Source of the DNA: Ahaetulla prasina
Lineage: Eukaryota; Chordata; Lepidosauria; Squamata; Colubridae
Length of the DNA stretch: 64,000 bases
Assembly: GCF_028640845.1 (NCBI RefSeq)
Contig: NC_080540.1
Span: 48,528,561-48,592,560, forward strand
Reading direction: 5' to 3'
A program made the position numbers and the translations under genes. The notes under the pieces are model-generated. The model did not search any database. It saw only the letters and a list, made by a program, of their open reading frames with translations, and was not told the DNA's origin. This document shows positions 10,000 through 21,380 of the stretch, in pieces. Numbering within the stretch: the first letter of the stretch is position 1; each line of letters begins with the position of its first letter.

Positions 10000-10092
<93 letters not shown>
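9998..10092. repeat. (TTA)n microsatellite
   Basis: About 31 units of TTA start at the 3' end of the LINE/SINE tail, consistent with expansion from the element's terminal short repeat. The poly-Tyr frame through it is not a gene. Confidence 0.97.
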
Positions 10093-10730
10093 GTAGAGTT
10101 GCAACTAATTTAATTTCAGGGAAAATGATGTAGCAATAACAATATTGCTTTAGCTCTTAAAGATTTCTAGGGCAGGTACTTTTAAGACACATCAGCAGAT
10201 GAGAGATTTAATGGTTCCATTGCTTAATTTCAAGAGTACATTCTCCAGGCTGTCAATTCAACTTCTTTCACCAGCATTAAATTCACTTTAAAAATCTGTC
10301 TAGGTGATTTATTATATCTGGATTTACCACGTCAACCTGGTACCCTTTCAGGTAAAGACATTTTATCTGCAGTGACACCAGCTTCTTAACTCCTTGATGG
10401 TTGGAAGGAGAAACTACTAAATGTAATTTGATACAAATTTCTAAAAAATGAAAATTCAAGGAGGTGCAAAAGCTTTCACAAAATACTTTTTTATTTATCA
10501 ATTAATTACATAATAATTAATCAGAGACAACAGCTACTTCATAATAGAAGTAGAACAAAACTGCAAGACAATAGTGTGAGAAGGAGTTATATCCCATCAT
10601 GCTAACATTTACTTACATTTAACTCAGATTTATTTTATGCACATTTAAAATAATTTCAGAATATTAAACAAAGGCTGTTGAGCCTAGTCAGAACCAGTGT
10701 TAACTATCTTAGCTTGCATTAGTCCTTACT

Positions 10731-10777
<47 letters not shown>

Positions 10778-10920
10778 TACCCCATATTCATTTTAATAAC
10801 TTCTGAAGCCTTTCAAACCATTATTTCATTTGGTCGAACACTAAAAAAAGTCTAATTGAATCTGACCACAGCATTCAAGAATTTATTCCCCCAGTAGGTA
10901 TCTAGGATGTGTAGTGATCA
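10093..10920. other. Non-coding; (CA)n array at 10732-10774
   Basis: No gene was seen. A CA dinucleotide array of about 20 units lies at 10732-10774; the rest is AT-rich single-copy-looking sequence. Confidence 0.6.
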
Positions 10921-10929
10921 CAAGGTCAC

Positions 10930-10985
10930 AAGTCGCCACGGGCGAATAGGCGGCAATATAAATCTAATAAATAAATAAATAAATA
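10930..10985 (+). mobile_element. LINE 3' tail fragment with (AAAT)n
   Basis: GGCGAATAGGCGGCAATATA is followed by AATAAATAAATAAATAA, a typical LINE/SINE 3' tail. GTT and GCT triplet runs follow to 11011. Confidence 0.45.
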
Positions 10986-11011
10986 ATTGTTGTTGTTGCT
11001 GCTGCTGCTGT

Positions 11012-11612
11012 TTTGGAATCCATTCAGATTATTCAGAAAAAAACTTTACTCAGCTTGTACTGCTTCAGAAGCCTTAAGACTCAATGTGGATATAATCAGA
11101 AGCTTTGTTTGAAAAATTTGAAGATTTAAGCTTCGCTATTGACTACTGCTGGGAAAGTAATAAAGGCTGTCATCTCTGAATGAATACACAGAAGAACAAA
11201 CTCTGTTAAATTTTAGACAAACGGAAGAAAGGGGCTATGCCAATTGCCTTTAAATTGCAGCTTCTTTACAAAAAAAAAAAATTGCAAGCAAACTTATTTA
11301 CTGGCAAAAGTAGATGAAATTTGCAGGTATACCAGTCTTCTCCTGTCCTCCATTGCATTTAGTCAGGAATCTAAAAACAAAAATCAGTAGCAATATACTG
11401 ACATTTTGTATAAGATGCTTTTAAGGTTGTGTTTCAGGAATGGAAATCATCTATTCGTCCATTTTAATGTTATAGGGGGGGGGGTCCTTCTCTTTTCTTG
11501 TATGAATCACAGATGCTCCCAAGTGAGTAATCTTATATAATTTCAGAAGACAGGATTCAGAACTATTAAGACTTATATACCAAAAGAAAAAATATATGTA
11601 GTGCCTAACTGA
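11012..11612. other. No recognised feature
   Basis: AT-rich sequence with a short G run near 11477. No exon or repeat was recognised. Confidence 0.55.
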
Positions 11613-11614
11613 AC

Positions 11615-11735
11615 TTTTCCTTTCCTTTCCTTTCCTTTCCTTTCCTTTCCTTTCCTTTCCTTTCCTTTCCTTTCCTTTCCTTTCCTTTCCTTTCCTTCCT
11701 TCCTTCCTTCCTTCCTTCCTTCCTTCCTTCCTTCC
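11615..11735. repeat. Polypyrimidine tract, (CTTTC)n then (CTTC)n
   Basis: About 75 bp of CTTTC units pass without a break into about 43 bp of TTCC units. The strand is pure pyrimidine for about 120 bp, the type of sequence that can form triplex DNA. The Lys/Gly/Arg-rich frame on the other strand is an artefact of the repeat. Confidence 0.97.
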
Positions 11736-12550
11736 CCTAGTTGTTTATACATGAGGGCAGGTTTCATTGCAGACTTAAGCAATGAAATAGTAGCTGTATC
11801 TGAGCTAGGCTAGTGAGAGGGGGACACATATAACTAGAATCTGTAATAAAGTCTATAAAAATATGATTTATTTATTGTATATGTTTACTGTCCAATCTTA
11901 CCACTCTAAGTCATGTACAACAAAGTGAAATAACCAGAAACAATACAAAAATAGAATAGCCCATTAAAAATGCAAGATAAATGTACACACAGATCTCAGA
12001 CCTAAATGCATGCACTCAAAACAGATAACACAATTTAATACAAATAACACCAAAATGGGGACAGGGTAGGGAAATTGCAAATATCTAATTCCTTTTAGGG
12101 CTTGTAAGCACGTGTAATACTATGGTATTGATGGTAGACATATCCAGTTATAAATTCCTTCCTTAAGATAAAGTTCTTTCAAATAATTTTCAAGTGCTGG
12201 TCATTACATGGATGACTCCATTATGGATTCTTTGCAACTATATGTAAGTGAGTTTGCTTGCTTGCAACACTGAAAAGATAAATGTGTAACCCTATTTAAA
12301 TAATGGATTAAAGATTTGATTACACTTGGTACGTACACTCCTATGACACTGTGAAATATGTCTCACAAATAGAGCTAAAGAACAAACACAATATATTCTC
12401 TTCCATTGACATTCTGGCTTTATCGCACTTTATATGTAGCCATTCAGTCTTAGCAAAGAAAACAATATGTATGAATTACAGGAAGAGCTCAACCATTCGA
12501 AATCACAATGGCACTGAAAAAAAGAGACCATCACAATATTCATGTGTTCA
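11736..12550. other. No recognised gene
   Basis: Non-coding sequence. No splice-supported exon was found. Confidence 0.5.
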
Positions 12551-12554
12551 CTAT

Positions 12555-12745
12555 TTGCAACCTTGCCAGCTGGCTTCTGATTCACATAATGACCATGTGA
12601 TTCATTTAACAACTGCAGTGATTTGCTTAACAACCATGGGAAAAAAAGTTGTAAAATTTGGCATGATTCATTTAATAACTCCTTTGCTTAGCAACAGAAA
12701 TTCTGCTCCTAATTTTGGTCGTAATAGTTGAGGATTCCCTGTATT
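12555..12745 (-). mobile_element. Degenerate MITE-like repeat
   Basis: It contains TTCATTTAACAACTGCAGTG, TTTAATAACTCC and GGTCGTAATAGTTGAGGATT. Complementary-type wording occurs near 63690-63920, which suggests a dispersed palindromic DNA-transposon family. Boundaries are approximate. Confidence 0.4.
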
Positions 12746-13109
12746 CCAATTTACAGTGCATCCAATTTGGGCAGCTGTCCACCTATCGAAAGAAACTATG
12801 GGCAGCAAACAAATCAAAAACAAGGCAAAAAGTAAAGTTTCCATTAGCACCAAAGCAAAGCAAAACAAAGCAATACCATATCATTGTCTTGAATCACATA
12901 CACCCATGTCAGAGTTCTCATCACATCCCAGGACCAATGCCTGGAGTTGGAGCCAAGTCTTAACAACCTTCCAAAAGACCAATACTGTTAAAGCCATCCA
13001 AATGTCAGAGGGAGGCTGGTCCATAGGACAGATACCATGACAAAAAAGTCAAAATTATTGGGGTCCATCAGATAACACTGTTACCAATTATACCTGAAGC
13101 ATGTCCCAA

Positions 13110-13480
13110 TTGGCATGCAGGGGAGAGATAGTACTGCAAGTACCATGGTCCTGTGCCATTTAGGGCTTCAAAATTGACAACCAGTGCCTTGAATTGCACA
13201 CAGTTCACTCCAAGCCAAAGCATCTCATGTGAGAGTGGTGTTATTTGGATGTAAGTGATGCACCCAAAATTCCACATGATGCTGTACTCTACAGCAGTTA
13301 TAGCTTCTGAATGCTCTTCAAGGGCAGCCCCATGTAGAATGACCATAAGCAAAGTCTCCTGACATAGGGATGGGCATAAGGTATACATGTTCTTTGGGTC
13401 ATTTAAGTAAGAGCTCAGGAACAAGTCCAGACTGAATATCCACTCTATGTCAATGGATGGCCTCAACTAGCAGTTTTGTA
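13110..13480 (-). mobile_element. Old L2-like LINE fragment
   Basis: Reads like a diverged version of 59480-59720. Shared landmarks in order are a stretch on the merged 'gggcttcaaaattgacaacc' segment, TTCAAGGGCAGCCCCATGTA and the following sequence. No frame survives. Confidence 0.5.
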
Positions 13481-13544
13481 TAGATGTTAAATAGAATACC
13501 ATGTAAACATGGCTATTCAATTCATGCTTATTCTTATATATATT

Positions 13545-14421
13545 ATTTAATTTTAAGTAATGTCGAACTATTTAACACCACAGACAATACTTCTATCATT
13601 CAAAAAGACCTTGATCATCTAACCACTTGGTCTAAAACTTGGCAACTCCAAATCTCAACCAGCAAATGCTCAGTCTTACATATTGGAAAAAAGAACCCAA
13701 ACACTAAGTACATATTTGATGGACATTACCTTACAGATGACCCCCACCCCGTTAAAGACCTTGGAGTTTTCATGTCAAATGATCTAAGTGCCAAAGCCCA
13801 CTGTAACTACATAGCAAAAAAGGCTCTAAGAGTTGTAAACCTAATCTTGCTAGCTTCTTTTCCAAAAACATTACACTACTAACCAGAGCATATAAAACAT
13901 TTGCTAGACCAATTCTAGAATACAGCTCGCCTGTTTGGAATCCTCACCACATCTCTGACATCAATACAATTGAACGAGTCCAGAAATATTTTACAAGAAG
14001 AGTTCTCCATTCCTCTGAAAACAACAAAATACCTTATCCCACCAGACTTGAAATCCTAGGCTTAGAAAACTTGGAACTCCATCGCCTTCGACAAGACCTA
14101 AGTTTAACTCATAGAATCATCTATTGTAATGTCCTTCCTATTAAAGACTACTTCAGCTTTAATTGCAATAATACAAGAGCAACCAACAGATTTAAACTCA
14201 AAGTTAACCGCTTTAATCTAGATTGCAGAAAATACGACTTCTGTAACAGAATCATCAGTGCTTGGAATACTTTACCTGACTCTGTGGTCTCTTCCCATAA
14301 TCCTAAAAGCTTTAACCAAAAACTTTCTACTATTGACCTCACCCCATTCCTAAGAGGACCATAAGCGGTGTGCATAAGCGCACAAACGTGCCTACCGTTC
14401 CTGTCCTCTTTTCTTTTCTTC

Positions 14422-14512
<91 letters not shown>

Positions 14513-14600
14513 TTATACCTCCTAATATTTACTCATATATATGTTTATATACTATATAATCTTTTTATATGATGTTGTGACAAAATAAAATAAAAAAAAA
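13545..14600 (+). mobile_element. LINE 3' part (CR1/L3-like), longest copy
   Basis: It encodes the C-terminal half of ORF2: LDHLTTWSKTWQLQISTSKC, KDLGVFMSNDLSAKAH, then after a frameshift near 13860 FARPILEYSSPVWNPHH, RVQKYFTRRVLH and HRLRQDLSLTHRIIYCNVLP, ending FNQKLSTIDLTPFLRG at 14364. These are the thumb and C-terminal segments of a jockey-superfamily reverse transcriptase; the catalytic motifs are upstream and missing (5' truncation near 13550). The 3' UTR contains a long TA array (14427-14510) and ends in GTTGTGACAAAATAAAATAA. Confidence 0.8.
14427..14510. repeat. (TA)n inside a LINE 3' UTR
   Basis: About 42 TA units sit where the LINE copy at 1990-2030 has only TTATACATATATGC, so the array grew within the 3' UTR. 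Confidence 0.95.
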
Positions 14601-16090
14601 AGCTGGGAAATTCTGGGAGATGAAATCCACTTGTCCAAAACTTCCCAAGTGTGAAAAACACTACAGTAAACTATCTCTGCATTCAAAGGCTTTTACCAGG
14701 TATATCACTAATTCTATAAACCATTTCCAAAAGTTAAGCAATCCTGATATTAGAGAAAACTGTTTTTAAAGTGGCATGGTCAAAAATGCATTATATCTGA
14801 AACTTAGGAAACAACACAGTCATGAAACAGCTACTGTACCATACACTTTTATATGATATTGTTAAAAACTGTATTGTCTTCTGATATAATTTGATGAAGT
14901 TTAATCATAAGGCTTAAACAGCAGAGTGAGTGGAGGAAGGATTGGAGAACTGAGGAAAAGTTAGTAAGATCTGAGACAGCTGATTGGGAAAATTAAAATG
15001 GAGAAAATGAATAGAAACATGTTTTGGGCTGCATATGAAAAAGAAACAAACTGAATTTTATGTTATTAATCTGAAACTCTCTACAGTAGTTACTTTAACT
15101 GAGCTTCTGAGTTTTACCCTGGGGATTAGTTCTGCCTGAAAATTGGTGAAATCCATATAATCAAAACAGCTGAGAAAAATATACCCAAATCCCTCTGGGC
15201 AGAAAGTGTGCATGTACATATATAGAAAAGCACATAGCCCTGATTTTAAATAGCCCTGCAAGGCACCAGCAAATGCCCTTCTCATAGTAAAGACAGTTTT
15301 GGTATTTAATTAAAGGTCAAACAAAATTATTCTGCAGACCCTGGGGATATTTTACTGTAGTAACTTCAGTTAGGGTTGCCTAATGAAGATCTCACTACTT
15401 TACTAGGAGTGAAAATGGTTATGTTCATTTCCAAGCAACATAAAAACAATGTGTGCTTGGTGTGGCAAGTGCCAAAGATTTTTTTTAAAAATGGCATTTT
15501 AGAAAAAAAAAAACTTGACTCCTATTGAGATCCAAACAATGAATTGAGAAGAAACTTTTTTCAGTTAAAGGGCCATAATACCTTTCAAGGGTTATTGAAA
15601 TGATGCATACTCCCGATATTCAGTTAGATTTTCAATTTCTAGAAGGGGAGTCAATACAATTGCGTAAAATATCCTGTTACCAAGAGATGGTTAAAGCGTT
15701 GCTAAGTTTCATTTTCCAGCTTAAAAACACATGCCAAAACAAGCTGCTATTTGCACTACATCTGTTAACAGAAGAATGTTGGGTTTGATTATTAAACACT
15801 TTTAAAATTATACAGTAGCTAATGCATTCAGAAACTGCTGCCAAAAACAAATCTCGGAATCCCAATAAAAAGTTATCTATAAGAAAATATTCCTATCCTT
15901 ATTTTCACAATACGAAATCCAGAACAATTTAGGACATTGAAAGTAATGGGTGGGAAAAGTAATTGCTGGGATCTTAACCTGTTTTTCCAAAGCCCCTATA
16001 TATTATTATGCTCATTTCCTTACTAGATATTATAGCCAGTTTAACAGTTTAAGTATGCTTAATTAATGCTTTCACGCAAAATGATTTTGC
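14600..16090. other. Non-coding; MITE remnant at 14600-14680
   Basis: 14600-14680 (AGCTGGGAAATTCTGGGAGA and following) is a remnant of the palindromic family that includes 19738-19843. Beyond it I see no gene. Confidence 0.5.
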
Positions 16091-16094
16091 GTGA

Positions 16095-16465
16095 AAATGA
16101 TTGATTGCAGAAAATATGACTTCAGAAACAGAGTTTCTGAAACAGAGAAACAGAGTTGTTAATGCCTGGAATGCACTACCAGACTCTGTGGTCTCTTCCC
16201 AAAATCCCCAAAGCTTTAACCAAAAACTATCTACTATTGACCTCACCCCATTCCTAAGAGGTCTGTAAGGGGCATGCATAAGAGCACCAGCGTTCCTACC
16301 ATTCCTGTCCTAATGTTCCCTTTGATTGTATACAATTTCATATAGTTATTACATACTTATGGTTATATATATGCTTATATATCATATAGTTATTTCATGC
16401 TTATGCTTATATATAATGTTGTGACAAATAAAATAAATAAAATAAAAAATAAATAAATAAAAAAT
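16095..16465 (+). mobile_element. LINE 3' end (CR1/L3-like), copy 3
   Basis: The DNA reads GATTGCAGAAAATATGACTT, then the segment for WNALPDSVVSSQNPQSFNQK, then a 3' UTR ending TGTTGTGACAAATAAAATAA. A short local duplication (AGAAACAGAGTTTCTGAAAC) interrupts the coding part. Confidence 0.75.
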
Positions 16466-17497
16466 CCTACCAGTATACTTAGTTTAAGTAGTTTAAGCCA
16501 TGATGTGGTTAGTTTAGTTTAGCCACATCATATGATTAGATATAGCATACATATTTAAAGGTCAATATGTAGGAGAAACTTGACCAGGGGGATCATTGTT
16601 CCTTATTATCAATTAATTCATTTTTTTTGTTTGACCACCAGTCATAGCATATAAAATAAAATCTACATGAGTAAACATGAATAAAATACGTTAAATGTGA
16701 ATAAAATACATTAAGATGTACAAAATTAGTAAAAAAACCTAAAATACAGTGTTTTAAAGCCAGTAAAATATTAAAAATATTAGTAACAGTTGATAAAATA
16801 TGCTCTCTATTTAGCAGCAGCCCATCCAAAACTTGCTAATTTCATAGCATTGTATCCTTGTCTAAATTAATTACATATTCAATTTCATATAAATCAGGCC
16901 AAAATGATTTTGTTATTGTGAGGGGTTGTAAAAATTTTCCACATTCAGAAGCAGAAGTAGGGCAGGGCAATAAATAAAGAGTAAGTTCTAGAATTTTCTT
17001 GGAGTGAGGAGAGAGGCAAATCAGTCCCCTTTGATGGCACTGCAACACCCCACAGATAATGTTTGCACTCAATACTGGGTTTATTAAGTGTAAACCAAGG
17101 GATAATTTTATTTTGTGATAATTTAAACAAATTTCTTTTGGAAAGGACATCTATCACCCTGTTTTTAAATAATCCATGATTTGTTGCATTATTTGAATTT
17201 TAAAATAATTTTGAGAAAAACCAAAGGAAAGCATATAATTGGTCAAACATGTTGATCAACTGGTTCAAGAAGTGGAGAAATTCATTTGATCCAGAAGGCA
17301 CGATTGACAAGTCAGAAATTGTGTACTGAGAGGACTATAGCCCGATAATTACAATTATTCTAGGTTTGGTTGGATATGTATCAGTTTCTGAGTAGAGAAA
17401 GAGGATAGGAGTACCTTTAGGAGTATACCTAAAACAATTTTGAGGAACTTATTTTAAAAAAAATTCATATGATAAGGGGTAGAAATTCCCTATAATT

Positions 17498-17686
17498 CAG
17501 TAGTGGGTTTCAATTTAGTTTGCTACCGGTTTGCTTGTGCGTGCTCGCGTGCTCATGTGACACTTTTGCGCATGCGCAGAAGCTTCTGTGTATGCACAGA
17601 AGCATCCAGGCGGGTGGGTGGAGCCTCCTGCCACCGCCGCTACCAGTTCGCCTGATCCAGGGCGAACCGGTAGCAATGCACCACTG
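17498..17686. mobile_element. MITE-like element with CAGTRGTGGG ends
   Basis: Begins CAGTAGTGGGTTTCAA and ends GCAATGCACCACTG, imperfect inverted ends of hAT style. It contains CTACCGGTTTGC and GGCGAACCGGTAGC as internal inverted pieces. A related copy lies at 35206-35374. No clean 8-bp target repeat was seen. Confidence 0.55.
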
Positions 17687-19737
17687 CCATACCTCTACTG
17701 CATAAGGAAAATAATAGAAAAGTTAGGATTGGAAGAATTTGTTGACACCACTTTATATGCCAAAAATGTTATTATTCCTGCCAAAGCTTTCTCATTTTTT
17801 TTAGATTTTGGGGGGCCTAATTCTGAGAGTGCCAATTATCTGTAAGAGAAAAAGTGCTCTATATTATGTTCCCCAATTCACAGTTAAACAATTTAAAGAA
17901 CAATAGCTATCCAAACCTGTTAACTGCCTGTGCAATCCTATTTGACAATGGGATATAAGCAATATATCATATGCATAAAGTAATATGGACAAATTTTTAT
18001 TTCCTACCTTTACTGGGAAAAAAATATCCATTCAGACCTGGAACAATTATAATTGATAAATAGATTAAAAATTAAAGATGCAAGCACACATCTTTGTTTC
18101 ACTCCTTTGAAAGTCTTGATACTATCTGTCAAGAGCTGTACTAGCACCAACCTGGATTTGAGTATTTATATATAAAGCCATGATAAAAATTAATAACTTT
18201 CCATCCAAATTCAATTCATCTAGTTTAATACATATTTTGTTTCTATCAACAGAATCAAAAGCTGTATGAAAATCCACAAAGGCAATATACAATTTCCCGT
18301 GGGTTTGTTTTACATACAGTACTTACTTATCTGATGATCCTATTCAAAACCATGATCAATTCTTAAATATCTGTTTCTAAACCTTGTCTGTTCTTCTGCA
18401 AGCAAATTGATAATTGAGCCCTTTAATTTATTAGTTATACGAGTCCCTCTTTGAGGGTGATGGGCAGAAATGGGATAAATAAACAGACATATGATATAGC
18501 TTTATGGGTGATAACTACAATCACTATTTTTTTTTAATGTTGGAATCACTGTGCTTGCATTCTAACCCTGGGGAAGTTGACCACAGCAATTAATGTTATT
18601 AAACCGTTTAGCCAAAATAGTCTTCCACCATACAATAATGGTTTTTAGTAAATGACCAGGGATATTGTCTTCTCCAGGAGCTTTGTCTGATGGCAATGCC
18701 AGGATCAGATATCCAATTTCTTTTAGTAAGACTGGGCGCCAGGGAGTAGTCCAAAGTTTAATTGGAGAATTAACTGGATTGGGATGGGGAGTAAACAATT
18801 TAGTATAATGGCACTTCCATTGTCTTTGAGTCACTCTAATCTTCTTATCTTCACCCAAATTGGCATTCATCAGTTTCCAGGATAATATTGCGTCTTTAGA
18901 ATCTTTGACAATCAGAAGAGAATGCCAAAGAGTCATTTGATATAATGTCCTCTTGAGCTTCACTTGATGTTTATATTCCCTTTTCTTCCTAAGCAGTTCC
19001 ATGATTACCCATGGGGCATAACTATCTTTTGCTCTCCTTGCCAAATTTCTAACTATACAATATGCTGTTCTATGCTCCATATCAAAGCAGTGGCTCTGTT
19101 GTTGGTGAATTGAACTTAATTTAGAGGTGTCATGCCCTAATTATGGTTTGAAATAGTCAACTATTTGTTGATAACGGCTCAGGATAACTGGAGAGGTTGG
19201 ATCAGCATTAATCAATTTAAGTTGAATATCTACCAGATGGTACAAGTGAAGTATCATAGTAATTTCCTCAGCTTAAATTAAAAGACCATTTAATTTCTTA
19301 TTTTGGCTTCAAAGTTTTGGGGCAAGCATGTGATCATTGAGTATTGTCAACATTCCATTCTTTTCAAAGCCAGTACATTGGAATGTGATAGGTTGGTAAT
19401 CAATACAACTTTGTGGAATATCCTCCGAGTTTTCAAATGTAGCAGAGGGAATACAGGCTTGTCAGTGATTGTTGTTCCATTTGTCAATGGGTATATAAAA
19501 TTATCAGAAGAGTCTCTGGGCCATTCAGACTTTGAAAATTCCATTTGTAAAATAATCTTAGAAGTTTAAGCATTGTTAGGTTTATTTTAGAGCCCTTCAA
19601 AGTATAAGGGAAAGTAAGGGAAGGTTCATCAATATCAGATTTCAACTGTTTTGCTATTTTGTGCTTATTGCCTCCTATTCTTGCACTAAAACCACCCACT
19701 ATGATGAAAGTATCCAGTGAGAACATATCCTCTAGAG

Positions 19738-19843
19738 CAGGGGTCTCCAACCTTGGCCACTTTAAGCCTGGAGGACTTTAACTCCCAGAATTCTGGGACT
19801 TGAAGTCCTCCAGGCTTAAAATGGCCAAGGTCGGAGACCCCTG
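19738..19843. mobile_element. Palindromic hAT-type MITE (106 bp)
   Basis: Nearly the whole element is one inverted repeat: CAGGGGTCTCCAACCTTGGC at the left against GGTCGGAGACCCCTG at the right, with a centre CCCAGAATTCTGGGA. It is flanked by CTCTAGAG (19730-19737) and CTCTAGAC (19844-19851), a 7-of-8 match to the 8-bp target duplication expected of hAT transposons. It has no coding capacity and would need a transposase supplied elsewhere. Confidence 0.8.
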
Positions 19844-19851
19844 CTCTAGAC

Positions 19852-20185
19852 CAAGGGTGTTAAACTCAATTTCATTGAGGACCGCATCAGGGTTGTGTTT
19901 GACCTCAGGGGGCCAGGGTGGACATGGCCAGCTCAACTTGGCTCATGTCGGGAGCGCGTGTGGCAGCCTGAGCGCTCTGCCACTGAAAATGGGCTCCCAA
20001 GCTCCATTTTTGCCTGTGATTTTTCCTGCAATCCTCTGCCAGCAAAAAACGGAGCTCAGGAGGGCCTCCTGTGTCCCTCACAAACTTAGTTTTCAGCTGC
20101 GGCAGCCTCCCATGGCTCTCGCAAGTTTTATTTTTGCTGGCAGAGGCCTCTTCGCTGTTTCCAGGGCCAAATCTAAGCACCCCTG
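19852..20185. mobile_element. hAT-type non-autonomous element abutting the previous one
   Basis: Ends CAAGGGTGTTAA / TTAGATTTGG...AAGCACCCCTG fit a hAT-style inverted pair (CAAGGGTG and CAGGGGTG). It is flanked by CTCTAGAC (19844-19851) and TTCTAGAC (20186-20193). Related copies occur at 42419-42550 and 46096-46216. ORFs inside (for example 19905-20180) carry no domain. Confidence 0.75.
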
Positions 20186-20938
20186 TTCTAGACCATCAAG
20201 TCCTGATTTTGAGATTTAGCACCTCTGAGAGGCATATAAACATTTCCTATTATTAGGTCAATCTTATTTGTTATATTAAATTTCACTGAATGAAAGAGGG
20301 ATTCCAGTGTAGATTTATTTACACTGCTTCCATATTCTACTTCCTATTTGACAGGATAGCAGAAGAATGGCCCATAGAATTTAATTTTCTTGCTGGAATG
20401 TCCCATGAACTGAAATGAGATAAATAAATGGTATCAGATTGATTTTCTGGGATCCAAGGTTCTTGCAAACGTATTATGTCATATAATTTTAGTAACTTTA
20501 TGGAATCCTTGTCAGTAGTTGAAATATTCCATCCTGCTTATTTCACAGTAGGATGGATAGGCTATTTGCAGAACTCTAACTTAGTTGTCATTTATTATGT
20601 TGCTGCTTACAAAACCAGAAAGGCATGCTTTATAATAGGTGCATTATTAGTATCAGTTTGATTTAATCCATGGGCAGATTTGTTTTTATTTATTTTTTGA
20701 CTACCGGTAATTCCATGTCTTGGGATGGGATTAGCTACAACCTTCCAATCTTCAGAGTGTTAAAGCCCACACACTGAGGTATAATTTTCAGGCATGCTGA
20801 TATAGTACTTTAACTAGGTTTATTTTCAGGGGTCCAAATAATTTCTATTTCTTTTACTCTGTCTTCCCTCTCAGCAATCCAAGACAAAGTTTCATAAAAA
20901 ATTTCCTTCAGAGATTATCTTCAAAAGGGTAAATATGA

Positions 20939-21369
20939 AAAAAGAGTTACCTACAATAGAAGAATGGATATTGAAAGTTGCTAATTTGGCTGAGATGGCT
21001 AAAATCTCAGCCTTTTTGAAAGACACTACACAAGAAAAATATCTAACTGAATGGAAAAAATGGATTGAATATACGCAAGATAGATATCAGATTAAGAGAT
21101 ATCAGATTGCTTTTGAATGATTAGGGTGTATTTATCTTTGATTTGTATGGGGGAAGTTAGGACTTGAGAAGAAGGGGAGGATTATAATTTGTGTTAGTGA
21201 AAATTTAGCGAATGATTGTTTTTTCTTTTGAACTATACCTTATGTTTGTTCTGGGAAGTGGGGGGGAGGGAGGGGGGTGGTTTTGGAGGGAGAGGGGAGG
21301 GGATGCAGGGGAGGGGAGGGGGAAAAAGGGGTGTGAAAATTTTTGTAAAAACTTTTTCAATAAAAAAAA
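20939..21369 (+). mobile_element. L1 LINE 3' end, 5'-truncated, with target duplication
   Basis: Encodes the end of L1 ORF2: ELPTIEEWILKVANLAEMAK, ISAFLKDTTQEKYLTEWKKW, then a stop at 21120. The 3' UTR has a G-rich polypurine tract (21254-21330) and ends CAATAAAAAAAAG. GGTAAATATGA flanks both sides (20928-20938 and 21370-21380), an 11-bp target duplication. This supports insertion by target-primed reverse transcription of a short 431-bp copy. Confidence 0.85.
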
Positions 21370-21380
21370 GGTAAATATGA

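Larger units (their letters stand above)
16850..20580 (-). mobile_element. Decayed APE-type LINE with endonuclease and reverse transcriptase
   Basis: On the minus strand I read, in 5' to 3' order: an endonuclease segment (KIDLIIGNVYMPL near 20240-20270 and DTFIIVGGFSARIGGNKHKI near 19640-19710), a pre-RT segment ending PSDKAPGEDNIPGHLLK (18640-18690), RT motif A AFVDFHTAFDSVDR (18245-18290) and an RT motif C region reading LLYAYDILLIS (near 17960-17995), where the usual YADD has become YAYD. Many stops and shifts lie between. It is interrupted by two hAT elements (19738-20185) and probably by a MITE at 17498-17686. The lower limit is uncertain; 16850-17160 has a weak continuation. Confidence 0.65.

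Noticed and set aside
9931..10113. Poly-tyrosine ORF
   Set aside because: Translation of the TTA microsatellite.
11573..11782. Lys/Gly/Arg/Glu repeat protein on the minus strand
   Set aside because: Translation of the polypyrimidine repeat.
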